Position numbers and translations under genes: made by a program | Source: a bacterium | GTDB lineage: Bacteria > Zhuqueibacterota > QNDG01 > JAFGCO01 | Assembly (NCBI GenBank): GCA_016930535.1 | Contig: JAFGGN010000065.1 | Coordinates: forward strand, 1 to 64,000 | Length of the DNA: 64,000 bases | Reading direction: 5' to 3' | The notes under the pieces: model-generated | Told to the model about the DNA's origin: nothing | The model's input: the letters and a program-made list of their open reading frames with translations, nothing else | The model's database searches: none | Shown here: in pieces, positions 50,374 through 60,886 of the stretch | Layout: every line of letters begins with the position of its first letter | How positions within the stretch are numbered: the first letter of the stretch is position 1

Positions 50374-51606
50374 TTGGATCGTCAGTACATCTGTTCTTTC
50401 TGCGGTCGTTCCTCGGAGGAAGTGGAAGCCATCGTCACCGGTCCCGGCGTGAATATCTGCAATGAATGTGTCAAATATGCAGAGGAAATCATTCGTTCCG
50501 ATATGTCGCGCCGGTCCCTGAAACTGGCCCAGCCCGTTCCCACGCCGATTGACATCAAAAACGAACTGGACAAGTATGTGATCGGTCAGGAAATGGCCAA
50601 AAAAACCATTTCCGTCGCTGTCTACAATCATTACAAGCGTGTCGGACAGGACCTCTCAGAGGGTGTGGAGCTTTCAAAAAGCAACATTCTGCTCATCGGC
50701 CCTACAGGCACGGGCAAAACCCTTCTGGCCCAGTCTCTCGCGCGTTTTCTGCAGGTTCCTTTTGCGATCGCCGATGCCACAACCCTGACCGAAGCGGGAT
50801 ATGTTGGCGAGGACGTCGAAAACGTGCTTGTCCGGCTCCTGCAGGCATCCGATTACCGCCTGGAGCGTGCTGAAAAAGGAATTGTATACGTGGACGAAAT
50901 CGATAAAATCGCGCGTAAGCAGGAAAGCAGCAGTATCACGCGCGATGTATCGGGCGAAGGCGTTCAGCAGGGGCTGCTCAAACTGCTGGAAGGATCGGTC
51001 GTCTCCGTACCTCCGAAAGGGGGCCGGAAGCACCCTGAACAGAGTCTGATCAACGTCAATACCAGGGATATTCTGTTTGTCTGCGGCGGTTCGTTCGAGG
51101 GTCTTGAAAAAATCATCGCACGCAGAATCGGTAAAAAAGTGATGGGTTTCGGCGCGAAGGTGAATGAAAACCGGAATTTCAGCCTGGCTCAGCTTCTCCG
51201 GCTCGTCGAACCCGATGACCTGCTTCAGTTCGGGCTCATACCCGAACTGATCGGACGGCTTCCGATCATTTCATCACTCGATGAACTGGACGAGGAAACC
51301 CTGATGCGCATCCTGGTCGAACCCAAGAATGCATTGATCAAGCAGTATCAGCATCTGTTCGGTCTGGATGATGTGGAACTGGAATTCGATCCGAAATCCC
51401 TGCGTGCCGTGGTCAGGGAGGCCCAGAAAAAGAAAACGGGCGCCCGGGCCCTGCGTTCGATTATGGAATCGGCCATGCTGGACATCATGTACAAACTGCC
51501 GTCCATGGAGAACGTGAAGGCCTGTTATATCACGGAATCGGTGATTACAAAAGGCGCGGAACCCAAATTTTCGAATAAAAAGAAGGCCCAGGCCAGCCGG
51601 GCCTGA
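50374..51606 (+). CDS. clpX: ATP-dependent Clp protease ATP-binding subunit ClpX
   Basis: TTG start; zinc finger [45 protein letters not shown]. Confidence 0.97.
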   Translation: MDRQYICSFCGRSSEEVEAIVTGPGVNICNECVKYAEEIIRSDMSRRSLKLAQPVPTPIDIKNELDKYVIGQEMAKKTISVAVYNHYKRVGQDLSEGVELSKSNILLIGPTGTGKTLLAQSLARFLQVPFAIADATTLTEAGYVGEDVENVLVRLLQASDYRLERAEKGIVYVDEIDKIARKQESSSITRDVSGEGVQQGLLKLLEGSVVSVPPKGGRKHPEQSLINVNTRDILFVCGGSFEGLEKIIARRIGKKVMGFGAKVNENRNFSLAQLLRLVEPDDLLQFGLIPELIGRLPIISSLDELDEETLMRILVEPKNALIKQYQHLFGLDDVELEFDPKSLRAVVREAQKKKTGARALRSIMESAMLDIMYKLPSMENVKACYITESVITKGAEPKFSNKKKAQASRA

Positions 51607-51628
51607 ATCTGGAAAAATGCACGAATTC

Positions 51629-51666
51629 GTGCCGGCACCGTTCCGGTGTGCTGCCGGCCACTTTTT
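51629..51666 (+). terminator. Rho-independent terminator after clpX
   Basis: GTGCCGGCACCG-TTC-CGGTGTGCTGCCGGCCAC followed by TTTTT. Confidence 0.8.
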
Positions 51667-51845
51667 CGGTGCCTCTCAATCAGATGACCGGGCAATGGAA
51701 TATTTTGGAATAAAATGCAGCTATTTGAATATATCAGGTATCCGTTTTTCTTTAAATTTTTAATATTTTGAAAAACCACTAAATCTTGAAAAACTAATCT
51801 TTTTCATGGTGCGATCCATCCCCCTGTTTTCACCTCAAAAAGCAC

Positions 51846-51874
51846 TTGACAAATTGCTCCAAAATGTTTATCAT
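51846..51874 (+). promoter_or_regulatory. Sigma70-type promoter upstream of TBDR leader
   Basis: TTGACA, 17 nt, TATCAT. Confidence 0.65.
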
Positions 51875-51880
51875 TTCAAT

Positions 51881-52086
51881 TGTTGATCATTTGGGCAGCC
51901 ATTTTGTTGCAGTTAAATCCTTTGGCTCCTTTAATGGGGCAGACTCTCACTGTGGATTCCGGTTATATCATCTGAAGCTTCGAGGAGGCTCGGGGGCATG
52001 CAATTTCTGAGAGAGAGTAGAGGGAGGGCAAGGGTATAAACCATCAATAGGCGCCGTTGAGGCCGGCGGACTGTTGGTGGTTTTTG
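51881..52086 (+). ncRNA. Candidate structured small RNA or leader ending in an intrinsic terminator
   Basis: About 205 nt between the promoter above and a terminator (ACCATCAATAG CGCCG-loop-CGGCG CTGTTGGTGGT TTTTT); no ORF; internal complementarity CTCTCA/TGAGAG. Confidence 0.45.
52040..52086 (+). terminator. Intrinsic terminator upstream of TBDR gene
   Basis: ACCATCAATAGgCGCCGttgaggcCGGCGgaCTGTTGGTGGT then TTTTT. Confidence 0.65.
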
Positions 52087-52268
52087 CGTTTAAAGGATGA
52101 AATCCATATTCAAATTGAGGCAAATTGAATATATAACCGTATTAAATCATCGATAGGAAGGAGGTGAATTTTTAGAGGCAACGGGGCGGCGGATGAGGAG
52201 GGGCGGGGAATTGACTGTCAGTTTTTCTGACAGAGGTAACGATTTATTTAAATGAAGGAGGCATCTTT

Positions 52269-55148
52269 ATGGATCGATCAAGATGGTTAACGTCCCTTGT
52301 GATTCTTGTGGCGGTTTCACTGCTGGTTCCCGCACTGGTGCTGGGTCAGGCAGGCAAGATCAGGGGGATCATCACCGATGCCGAAGGGGGCCAGCTTTTG
52401 GCCGGTGCCAACGTGATGGTCGAAGGCACCCTGCTCGGAACGGCAACGGATGAAAACGGTGAATATCTGATTCTGAACGTACCGGTCGGCAAATTCAATG
52501 TTGTTGCGACCTTTATGGGGTATCAGAAAGTCACCGTCGAAGATGTAATCGTCACCAACGGTCTTACGACCTACCGCGATGTAGAAATGCCCAAAGTCGT
52601 TCTTGAAGGCCAGGAAGTCGTCATCGTGGCGGAACGCCCCCTGGTTGACAAGAATGCAACCAACGATATCAAAATCATCCGAACGGAAAATATCGAGAAC
52701 CTGCCGATTCGCGGATACGCGAATATCGTAGCCGCACAGGCGGGTGCCGTGCAGTCGGGGAATAATATCCACGTCCGCGGCGGCCGCGAGGAAGAAGTCG
52801 GTTTTTATGTGGACGGCGTTCTGATGAACAGCCCGTACGACAACCGCATGACCGGCTCCGTCAGCGACAATGCGCTCGAGGAAATCTCGTATCAGCCCGG
52901 CGGCATGACCTCCGAATTCGGCGGTTACAATGCCGGTGTCGTATCCACCACAACACGCACGGGCGGATCCGATCTGGCCGTGTCCGCTGAAGTGATCAGC
53001 GATCAGTTCCTCGGATACAACGAAGAAAAATTCGGTCTGGGAACCTACAGCTACGGATACAACCTGTACAACCTGTCCGCCAGCGGTCCCATTCCGTTCA
53101 CGGACAGCAAACTGCGCTTTTACGGCAACGTTGAATACCGTTTCAGGAAAGACAGAAGCCCGACATGGGCACCCAGCGTGCAGCCCTCCGTGTTTAACAA
53201 GGATCTGGACAAACTGATTGCGCTGAGTCCGGAACCCGTCGAGCTGCCCGGAGCAAAACCCGGCAATTTCGACATTCAGTGGAACGGCGTGGGCAATATT
53301 TATTATCAGCTCAAGAATTTCAAGATCAAGGCCGGCGGTCTGTATTACAGCAATGTGTACCGCAACTATATACACAGCAGGGCCGCATTCAATACCGATT
53401 ATATGCCCAAGGGCGAGGAAACCACGTATACCGGTTACCTGAAAACCACGTACGTGATCAGTCCCACGGCATTTGTCGAACTCAATGCCAACCTGTATCA
53501 TACGTTCTGGGAATACGGCGATGTCAAGATCTGGGACGATTTCAAGAACTGGACCAATCCCGCCGTGATTCCGAATATCACACAATGGGGCACAACGCCA
53601 CCTTCGAAGGCACAGTTTGCCCAGTTTATGACCTACGGTACGCCGCAGACATGGTTCTGGCGGGAGAACAACACCCGTATGACCCTGAAGGGCGACGGAA
53701 CCTGGCAGTTCAACAAAATCCATGAACTCAAGGGCGGTTTCGAGGCCCAGCTCTACACCGTGCGTTTCTACGATGTGGGTTCGCGTGTGGCCAATGCCCT
53801 GCACCAGAAAGAAGTGGAACTCGGACGTCCGCTGAATGCCGATGAAATCGCACTGGCCTACCGTACCGGTTATGCCAACAACGCCGGTTATAATATTACG
53901 GGCACGGAGTTGGAGAACAGCGGCGAAAGCGCACCGAGAAAACCGAAAATCTACTCCTTCTACGTGAACGACAAGATGGAGTTCAAGGACATGGTCGTGA
54001 ACCTGGGCCTGCGTCTCGATTATATCGATATTGCATCGAAGACACTCAAGGATCCCGAAAACGTGACCATTACCAGCGGTCTGATCGATCCTTCGAATTA
54101 CGGCGAATCCGCCACCTACCTGGAAATCAATCCGCGTCTCGGTTTCGCGTTTCCCGTGACCGACCGGACGGTTTTCCATCTGGAATACGGCAAATTCACG
54201 CAGGCGGCCAATTTCGACAACACGTATATCACGTGGCACCGTCTGGCTGCGGACCTGAGCCAGGGCAATTACACCACCTCGGCCAATCCCAACCTGAAGC
54301 CCAAGAAAACCACCTCGTATGAAGTGGGATTCGAACAGCAGATCGGTGAAAATGCCTCTCTGGACATCACCGCATTCTATAAAGAGATCCGCGATGAAGT
54401 GTATCTGAAAACGCTGACAGAAGCGCAGCCGACGGCCTATGCTTCCTATATCAACGGCGATTTCGGAAACGTCAAGGGCTTTTCCTTTGATTTTCAGCTG
54501 CGCCGGACGCATCGCGTCATGGCCAACATGATTTATACGCTGCAGTGGGCCAACGGCACCGGATCCGATCCGGATACGCAGTACAATATCGCCTGGCAGA
54601 ATCCGTCCGAGCGTCCGACCTACGTGGCTCCGCTGGATTACGATCAGCGGCATACGGCCACGCTGAATGTGGACTTCCGGACCCTGCCCGACGACGGTCC
54701 CGAACTTCTCGGCGGACATCCGATCGGCGATCTGGGCCTGAATATCTGGTATACATACGGCAGCGGTTTCGCCTATACACCGGAACGCGTGCTCAGCTCG
54801 ATATTCTCGACGGCCGGTTCTCATTATCCGGTCGCTGCAGTGAATTCCGCGCACTGGGCCCCGAGCTCTTCTTTCAATTTCAAGATCGACAAGAAGATCG
54901 ATGTCGGCCCCGTGGCTCTGACACCCTATGTCTGGGTCATCAATGTATTTAATACTGAAAATGTGGAAGCGATATACAACTCCACAGGTTTGCCCGGAGA
55001 CGACGGTTACTTCTCCATTCAGGAAGGCAAAGTCTGGGCCCAGGCCAATCCCGATGCGGTCGCCTGGTACAAAGCGCGTGTGGCCGATCCTGAAAACTGG
55101 GGAGAACCGCGGCAGATTCGGGTCGGATTGCGGATTGATTACCGATAA
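52269..55148 (+). CDS. TonB-dependent receptor with N-terminal carboxypeptidase-regulatory-like domain
   Basis: GKIRGIITDAEGGQLLAGANVMVEGTLLGTATDENGEYLILNVPVGKF...IVAAQAGAVQSGNNIHVRGGREEEVGFYVDGV; beta-barrel C-terminus. Confidence 0.9.
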   Translation: MDRSRWLTSLVILVAVSLLVPALVLGQAGKIRGIITDAEGGQLLAGANVMVEGTLLGTATDENGEYLILNVPVGKFNVVATFMGYQKVTVEDVIVTNGLTTYRDVEMPKVVLEGQEVVIVAERPLVDKNATNDIKIIRTENIENLPIRGYANIVAAQAGAVQSGNNIHVRGGREEEVGFYVDGVLMNSPYDNRMTGSVSDNALEEISYQPGGMTSEFGGYNAGVVSTTTRTGGSDLAVSAEVISDQFLGYNEEKFGLGTYSYGYNLYNLSASGPIPFTDSKLRFYGNVEYRFRKDRSPTWAPSVQPSVFNKDLDKLIALSPEPVELPGAKPGNFDIQWNGVGNIYYQLKNFKIKAGGLYYSNVYRNYIHSRAAFNTDYMPKGEETTYTGYLKTTYVISPTAFVELNANLYHTFWEYGDVKIWDDFKNWTNPAVIPNITQWGTTPPSKAQFAQFMTYGTPQTWFWRENNTRMTLKGDGTWQFNKIHELKGGFEAQLYTVRFYDVGSRVANALHQKEVELGRPLNADEIALAYRTGYANNAGYNITGTELENSGESAPRKPKIYSFYVNDKMEFKDMVVNLGLRLDYIDIASKTLKDPENVTITSGLIDPSNYGESATYLEINPRLGFAFPVTDRTVFHLEYGKFTQAANFDNTYITWHRLAADLSQGNYTTSANPNLKPKKTTSYEVGFEQQIGENASLDITAFYKEIRDEVYLKTLTEAQPTAYASYINGDFGNVKGFSFDFQLRRTHRVMANMIYTLQWANGTGSDPDTQYNIAWQNPSERPTYVAPLDYDQRHTATLNVDFRTLPDDGPELLGGHPIGDLGLNIWYTYGSGFAYTPERVLSSIFSTAGSHYPVAAVNSAHWAPSSSFNFKIDKKIDVGPVALTPYVWVINVFNTENVEAIYNSTGLPGDDGYFSIQEGKVWAQANPDAVAWYKARVADPENWGEPRQIRVGLRIDYR

Positions 55149-55190
55149 GTGGTACAGACCCGAACACTCTATGATTTAGGAGGAACAGTA

Positions 55191-58100
55191 ATGAAACATA
55201 AATGGACGTCAGCTGTGGTCATGCTGCTCGCGCTGGTGTTTATTCTGGGTGTCAGTATGTCGGCGCTCGCCGCAAACAAGCCCGGACCGCGAAAGCTGGC
55301 TAAGGTTGCAACCGATAACAATGAAGGTGTGTTTGACGGCAATCGAATTTTTTCGAATCTGAAAAACAACGGTCAGCTCGTTTTCGCCAAGGGCGGCGAC
55401 TCGGGCATGTATTGGCCGGGCCGTGCCAGTCTGAAAACCATCAACTATGCATCCGGCATGTGGGTGGCCGGCAAGGTGAACGGCGTGGCTGTGACGGCCG
55501 CTGCCGAATACGAAAGCGAATGGGCGGCCGGCAAGGTGCTGGGCAACGGCGAACCAGCCGACATGTACGATCCCCATTACAAACTGTACAAAGTCAACAA
55601 ATCGGACATGCTGGATCCCCAGGGCAATCCGGACTGGATGAACTGGCCGGTTGAAGACGGTGCCCCGTGGGTCGATGTGGACGGCAATGGCGCGTACGAA
55701 CCGCTCTCGGGCGATATGCCCGACCTGCTGGGCGGCGACCAGATGATCTGGTACGTGATGAACGATCTGGATGTGGCCAAACATGACAACGTGTTCAGCT
55801 CGCAGCCCATCGGACTCGAATGCCGGGTCACGATCTGGGGCTACAACCGTCCCGATGAATTCGGCGACATGATGTTCGCGAAATTCCAGCTGTTCAACAA
55901 AAAGAGCACGACCGTGGATTCCTGCTACCTGGGAATCTGGGCCGATATCGATCTGGGCGATGCAGGCGATGACTTTGTCGGCTGCGACACCACCCTGAGC
56001 CTGGGATTCTCGTACAACGACGGTGCGGATGCCATGTACGGCGATGCCGCACCGGCCATCGGGTACGACTTTTTCCAGGGCGCCATCGTCGCTTCGCCCG
56101 GCGACACGGCCAAGGGCTGGGGCACGTATTTCCCGGATGCCAAAAATCTGGGCATGAATACGTTCGCCAAATACATCAATGGCGATGATGATTATCCGGA
56201 TCCGGAAACCGCGCTGGAATGCTGGAACTACATGGCCGGTCTGCGTTACGACGGATCAGCGTTCATTCATCCCATTACCGGCGAACCCATGGTTCCGGTG
56301 CTGTACGCACCAGACGATCCTGTAGCAGGCACGGGCTGGCTGGATGCGCTGGATCACCCGGCCAGTGACCGCCGCCAGCTGCAGTCCTGCGGACCGTTCA
56401 CCCTGGCTCCCGGCGATTCACAGGAAATCGTGACCGCCTGTATCATCGCGCAGGGAACGGACCATCTGACCAGTATTACGCGTCTGAAACTGGCCGATCT
56501 CAAGGCCCAGATCGCGTATGACATCGATTTTGCCTTACCACCGGCTCCGCCCGTTCCCAATGTCGAGGCCCGGGGTCTGGACGGCAAGATCGTGCTGACC
56601 TGGGACAGAAGTGCTGAAAGTTATTTTGCAGTAGATGTGGTCGATATCGACGAATACGGCGATCCCACCTACTATGAGTTCCAGGGATACAACGTGTATC
56701 AGCTGGAAACCGATTTCGGGTCCGGGGTCGAGACACTGATCGGCACCTACGACATCGACGATCTGGTCCAGGGCATCAAGGACTGGGAATTCGTCAGTTC
56801 GCTGGGTGAAATTGTGGAACGGACCGTTCAGTACGGTTCGGACAGCAAGATTCAGCGTTACATCGTGGTCGACAAGGATGTGATGCGCGCCAATCAGCCG
56901 CTCATCAACAACCGGCCGTATTATTTTGCCGTCACAGCCTATGGCTACAATCCCATGGGTGTTCCGAAGGCACTGGAAAGCCCGAAAAGCGTGATCACGG
57001 TATACCCGCAGCAGCCGTTCGGCAAGCGCGTTCAGGCCGTGGACGGCGACACCCTCGAAGTCACCCATCTGGGCGACAGCAAGGGCGAGGTCCGGGCCAT
57101 TGTCGTGGATCCGGGTGCTGTGACGGGTCATGATTATCAGGTGAAATTCAAGGTCGACGGCGGTGTCACTTTCTGGGACATCATCGATGCGACAACGGGT
57201 CATGTCGTACTGGCCGATGAAAGCAATCAGACCGACGACGGCGGCTACGATGTGGTCGACGGCGTCGTGGTTCAGGTGAAGGGCGCCGAAGCCGGCATCG
57301 ACTGGGGATACCAGGGCGTGTGTCCGGAAGGGTACGAGCCCTACTGTCTGGGCTGGGGATTCGACGGTACCCGCTGGATTTCGGGCAACGATCTGAGTGC
57401 TTACTATGAGCATACCGGCCTGTTCGGCGGTCTTCTGATGGGTACGGATTTCTGGGGCGTCGGCGCCAGCCGTTACGTTTCCGTGAAACTCGAATTCATT
57501 ACGGATCCGGGTCCGAACAATGAAAACTGGCAGAAAGTCTACGTATGCCGCAGGGATCTGGGCTATGAATGCGTGGGCGAAGGCTGGTTCCCGGGCAAAT
57601 GCTGGAACGTGGACGTGGATCCCCCGGAACAGCTGAACCTGGCCATTGTCGAAGACGACCGTCTGGCTCCGGCCAATAATCTCTGGGACATGGGATGGAT
57701 GGCCGATTCACTGAAATACGCGAACGACGGCGCGGGCGGCAACCGGGAATATATCTGGATGCTGGACAGCCCGTACGACGAGGCCGCCAATCCGGACCTG
57801 CTCGCTGCTGACTGGTATGACGGCAGCACAGTGGGTCTGATGTACGCGATCTGGCCCGTCCCAAGGGGTACGCAACCCTATGGAGCAGGCGATTTCAATA
57901 TGTATATTTATGCCTCCAAGATCAACAGCCCGGCCGATGTGTTCAGTTACTCGACCGCGGGTCTGGGTGTACAGGCCAATAACGGATTCCAGAAAGACGA
58001 TGTGAAGAAAATCAACGTGTTCCCGAACCCGTACTTCGGCGCGAATGTCGAAGAAGTGGAACCGCTGGAACATTTCGTCCGCTTCACGCATCTTCCGGAT

Positions 58101-58319
58101 GAAGGGGCCACCATTCGTATTTACAACCTGGCCGGTGAGCTGGTCCGTACGATGGAGCATGACAACGGCACCCAGTTTGAAGAATGGAACCTGTTGAACG
58201 AATACGATATTCCGGTTGCCAGCGGCATGTACATCGTGCATGTGGACTGCGGCGACCTGGGTGAAAAAATACTCAAGCTGGCGCTTGTCATGGCTGAAGA
58301 GCGTCTGCGTCAGTTCTAA
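55191..58319 (+). CDS. Secreted protein with C-terminal T9SS-type/FlgD-Ig-like sorting domain
   Basis: Signal peptide MKHKWTSAVVMLLALVFILGVSMSALA; INVFPNPYFG...IRIYNLAGELVRTMEHDNG...PVASGMYIVHV. Confidence 0.8.
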   Translation: MKHKWTSAVVMLLALVFILGVSMSALAANKPGPRKLAKVATDNNEGVFDGNRIFSNLKNNGQLVFAKGGDSGMYWPGRASLKTINYASGMWVAGKVNGVAVTAAAEYESEWAAGKVLGNGEPADMYDPHYKLYKVNKSDMLDPQGNPDWMNWPVEDGAPWVDVDGNGAYEPLSGDMPDLLGGDQMIWYVMNDLDVAKHDNVFSSQPIGLECRVTIWGYNRPDEFGDMMFAKFQLFNKKSTTVDSCYLGIWADIDLGDAGDDFVGCDTTLSLGFSYNDGADAMYGDAAPAIGYDFFQGAIVASPGDTAKGWGTYFPDAKNLGMNTFAKYINGDDDYPDPETALECWNYMAGLRYDGSAFIHPITGEPMVPVLYAPDDPVAGTGWLDALDHPASDRRQLQSCGPFTLAPGDSQEIVTACIIAQGTDHLTSITRLKLADLKAQIAYDIDFALPPAPPVPNVEARGLDGKIVLTWDRSAESYFAVDVVDIDEYGDPTYYEFQGYNVYQLETDFGSGVETLIGTYDIDDLVQGIKDWEFVSSLGEIVERTVQYGSDSKIQRYIVVDKDVMRANQPLINNRPYYFAVTAYGYNPMGVPKALESPKSVITVYPQQPFGKRVQAVDGDTLEVTHLGDSKGEVRAIVVDPGAVTGHDYQVKFKVDGGVTFWDIIDATTGHVVLADESNQTDDGGYDVVDGVVVQVKGAEAGIDWGYQGVCPEGYEPYCLGWGFDGTRWISGNDLSAYYEHTGLFGGLLMGTDFWGVGASRYVSVKLEFITDPGPNNENWQKVYVCRRDLGYECVGEGWFPGKCWNVDVDPPEQLNLAIVEDDRLAPANNLWDMGWMADSLKYANDGAGGNREYIWMLDSPYDEAANPDLLAADWYDGSTVGLMYAIWPVPRGTQPYGAGDFNMYIYASKINSPADVFSYSTAGLGVQANNGFQKDDVKKINVFPNPYFGANVEEVEPLEHFVRFTHLPDEGATIRIYNLAGELVRTMEHDNGTQFEEWNLLNEYDIPVASGMYIVHVDCGDLGEKILKLALVMAEERLRQF

Positions 58320-58380
58320 TCATCTGAGTCAAGAAATGGGTAGTCAAACAGACACAGATAAGTGAATAAGGAGAATCAAG

Positions 58381-59457
58381 ATGAGATATAAATCATGCAA
58401 GCTCCTCATTATCGTGGTGTCCGTTCTCGTCCTCTTCTCGGCACTGGCGCTCTTCGCCGGAACGAGCAAGCGACGGGGAACCGCGGGTGCCATGGAGCTC
58501 CTGATCCCGGTGGGATCCCAAGGGACGGCACTGGGTGGTAATTATACTGCGGGCATCACCGGCATCGAGGCCATGTACTGGAACCCGGCCGGTATGGCGG
58601 AGACCGACAGGACGGCCGAAGTGGTTGCCAGCCGTCTGCAGTATATCGCGGACATCAATATCAACTATGCGGCTGTTCAGGGCAAGTTCGCCGGCATCGG
58701 CGTATTCGGACTGAGCCTGAAAAGCATGGATTTCGGCGATATTCCCGTTACAACCGAAGAAGCTCCGGACGGAACCGGTGAGATTTTCTCTCCCTCGTTC
58801 GTGACCGTGGGCCTGAGCTACAGCCGGGCCATGACGGACCGGATCTATTTCGGTATTACGGGCAAGCTGGTTTCCGAAAGCATCATCAACACGTCGGCCA
58901 CGGGCGTGGCTTTCGATTTCGGTGTGCAGTACAAATCCGATATCGGTCTGCGCCTGGGTGTGGCCCTGAGAAATCTGGGAACCAGCATGACGTTCAACGG
59001 ATCCGATCTGGAAAGGCGCGTGTATTTCCCGGGTTATGTCAGCCAGCCTGTAGGCCGAGCGGAAGATCTGCGCATCACGGCCGCTTCGTTCGAGCTGCCC
59101 ACAACCATGGATATCGGCCTCGCCTATGCCTATGAACCGGTCGAGGGTCATGAAATCGTGGCCATGGGCAATTTCAGAAACAACCATTTCGGCATGGACG
59201 GATACGGTGCCGGCCTGGAGTACAATTTCATCATGGAAGGATTCAAGGTATCCGTACGCGGTGCCGCGTCCATTTCCAATGATGTGGAAGAAGAAACGTT
59301 CCGTTTTATGGACGACGACGCCATTTTCGGTCCCAGCATGGGTGGCGGTCTGTATTTCAAACTTGCAGAGAACCTGCATTTGAATGTGGACTATGCCTAT
59401 CAGATGACCGAACGGTTCAGCAGCAATCAGTGGCTGACGTTCATGCTCGGATTCTAA
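58381..59457 (+). CDS. PorV/PorQ-like outer-membrane protein
   Basis: SQGTALGGNYTAGITGIEAMYWNPAGMAE (PorV-type); beta-barrel. Confidence 0.8.
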   Translation: MRYKSCKLLIIVVSVLVLFSALALFAGTSKRRGTAGAMELLIPVGSQGTALGGNYTAGITGIEAMYWNPAGMAETDRTAEVVASRLQYIADININYAAVQGKFAGIGVFGLSLKSMDFGDIPVTTEEAPDGTGEIFSPSFVTVGLSYSRAMTDRIYFGITGKLVSESIINTSATGVAFDFGVQYKSDIGLRLGVALRNLGTSMTFNGSDLERRVYFPGYVSQPVGRAEDLRITAASFELPTTMDIGLAYAYEPVEGHEIVAMGNFRNNHFGMDGYGAGLEYNFIMEGFKVSVRGAASISNDVEEETFRFMDDDAIFGPSMGGGLYFKLAENLHLNVDYAYQMTERFSSNQWLTFMLGF

Positions 59458-59478
59458 ACCGGTTTTTTGGAACGACAG

Positions 59479-59516
59479 GGGGGGGTGGTTTATTCAGCCA
59501 TCCCCCCATTTTTTTT
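59479..59516 (+). terminator. Intrinsic terminator abutting RBS of GWxTD gene
   Basis: GGGGGGGTGG-loop-CCATCCCCCC-ATTTTTTTT. Confidence 0.8.
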
Positions 59517-59527
59517 AGGGGAAGACC

Positions 59528-60886
59528 ATGATCAAACGATGGCTTGCTGTTTGGATGATATTTTCGGGACTGGGTTTTGCTTCGGACCTGTCCCTTGTTG
59601 CGGATCTGGCCGCTTTTTATTATGACGGCCGTGCTGCGTATACGGAAATTTATTATCAGATTCAGCAGAAATGGGAAAACAAGGCGCCTGCCGGTCCCTG
59701 GGAGGTCCGTATGAATCTCCGTATTCTGCGGAATGATTCGCTGTACAATGAAACCACCTGGAACGAAAAGGCGCAGCCCGGTGCGCGTCCGGATATTGCC
59801 CTGGACGGGCGGGTTTATTTTCTGGCCGTGGAAGGCGATTACCATATTCAGCTCACGGCCCTGAACATCAACGATGCGGCACATTCCGATGATCTGAGGA
59901 TGGAACGGTCCATCAAGCCCTTTTTGCCGGATCCGCTGTGCATCAGTGATATCGAGCTGGCTACGGAGATCACGTATGCCACGGAAAAGGACAAGGAAAA
60001 TCCGTTTTATAAAAATTCGCTTCTGGTGAAGCCGAATGCACCCCGTGTCTTTGATGTGACGAATCCCATTCTTTACTATTACTTCGAAATTTATACGGCT
60101 TCCGGGAGCACATTCGAACAGCCTGTCGATATCCGGATGTCGATTGCCGATAAAGAAAAGGAGACGGTATCCGGGATCGCCCCGGTTCAAAAGTCAAGAA
60201 CCATCGAAAATTCGGCGGTTGTGGAAATGGGACAAATCGGACTTTTCAAACTCGCCTCCGGGGAATACAGTCTTCATGTCCGGATTCAGGATGCGGCCGG
60301 GAACAGTCTCGCGGAACAGGCAAAACCGTTTTACATGTTCAACCCTGCGTCCGAACCCGAAGAGGTGATGGTCGACAAGGATGCGTTGTACAGGCTGAGC
60401 CCGTTCGTGGAAATGGAATCCGCAGAAGTGGATATGGAGCTCAAGTACGCCGGGTACTTCATGACAGGATCCGACAAAAAACTGCTCAAAAAGATCAAGA
60501 AGCTGGACGGCAGGCGCCAGTTCCTGTTCGATTTCTGGCTCAAACGGGATCCCAATCCGAAAACCGTGGTCAACGAGGCCTATGAATCCACGAAAAAACG
60601 CATTCAGGAGGCGGATGACCGTTTTTCAACCATGCGAAGGGAAGGATGGAAAACGGACCGGGGACGCGTGTACATCGCGTATGGTCCTCCGACAGATGTG
60701 GACCAGTATCCCAGTTCCTCCGGCAGGGTGCCGTACGAGATCTGGCTGTACGATCAGATCGAAGGCGGCGTGCAGTTCATATTCGCGGATCTCAGCGGAT
60801 ACAAGGAATATCAGCTGATTCATTCGACCAAGCGGGGCGAAGTGTACAATTCGGAGTGGGAGGGAATGCTGCGGCAGGGATTTTAA
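59528..60886 (+). CDS. GWxTD domain-containing protein
   Basis: REGWKTDRGRVYIAYGPPTDVDQYPSSSGRVPYEIWLYD. Confidence 0.9.
   Translation: MIKRWLAVWMIFSGLGFASDLSLVADLAAFYYDGRAAYTEIYYQIQQKWENKAPAGPWEVRMNLRILRNDSLYNETTWNEKAQPGARPDIALDGRVYFLAVEGDYHIQLTALNINDAAHSDDLRMERSIKPFLPDPLCISDIELATEITYATEKDKENPFYKNSLLVKPNAPRVFDVTNPILYYYFEIYTASGSTFEQPVDIRMSIADKEKETVSGIAPVQKSRTIENSAVVEMGQIGLFKLASGEYSLHVRIQDAAGNSLAEQAKPFYMFNPASEPEEVMVDKDALYRLSPFVEMESAEVDMELKYAGYFMTGSDKKLLKKIKKLDGRRQFLFDFWLKRDPNPKTVVNEAYESTKKRIQEADDRFSTMRREGWKTDRGRVYIAYGPPTDVDQYPSSSGRVPYEIWLYDQIEGGVQFIFADLSGYKEYQLIHSTKRGEVYNSEWEGMLRQGF

Noticed and set aside
52193-52255. 20-codon ORF upstream of the TBDR as a possible leader peptide
   Set aside because: No SD at the right distance and no codon pattern suggestive of attenuation; kept only as part of the leader region observation.
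52317-54854. 845 aa minus-strand ORF antisense to the TonB receptor
   Set aside because: Mirror of a well-supported coding frame; composition (His/Arg/Gly/Ile-rich, no domain) is typical of antisense shadow ORFs.
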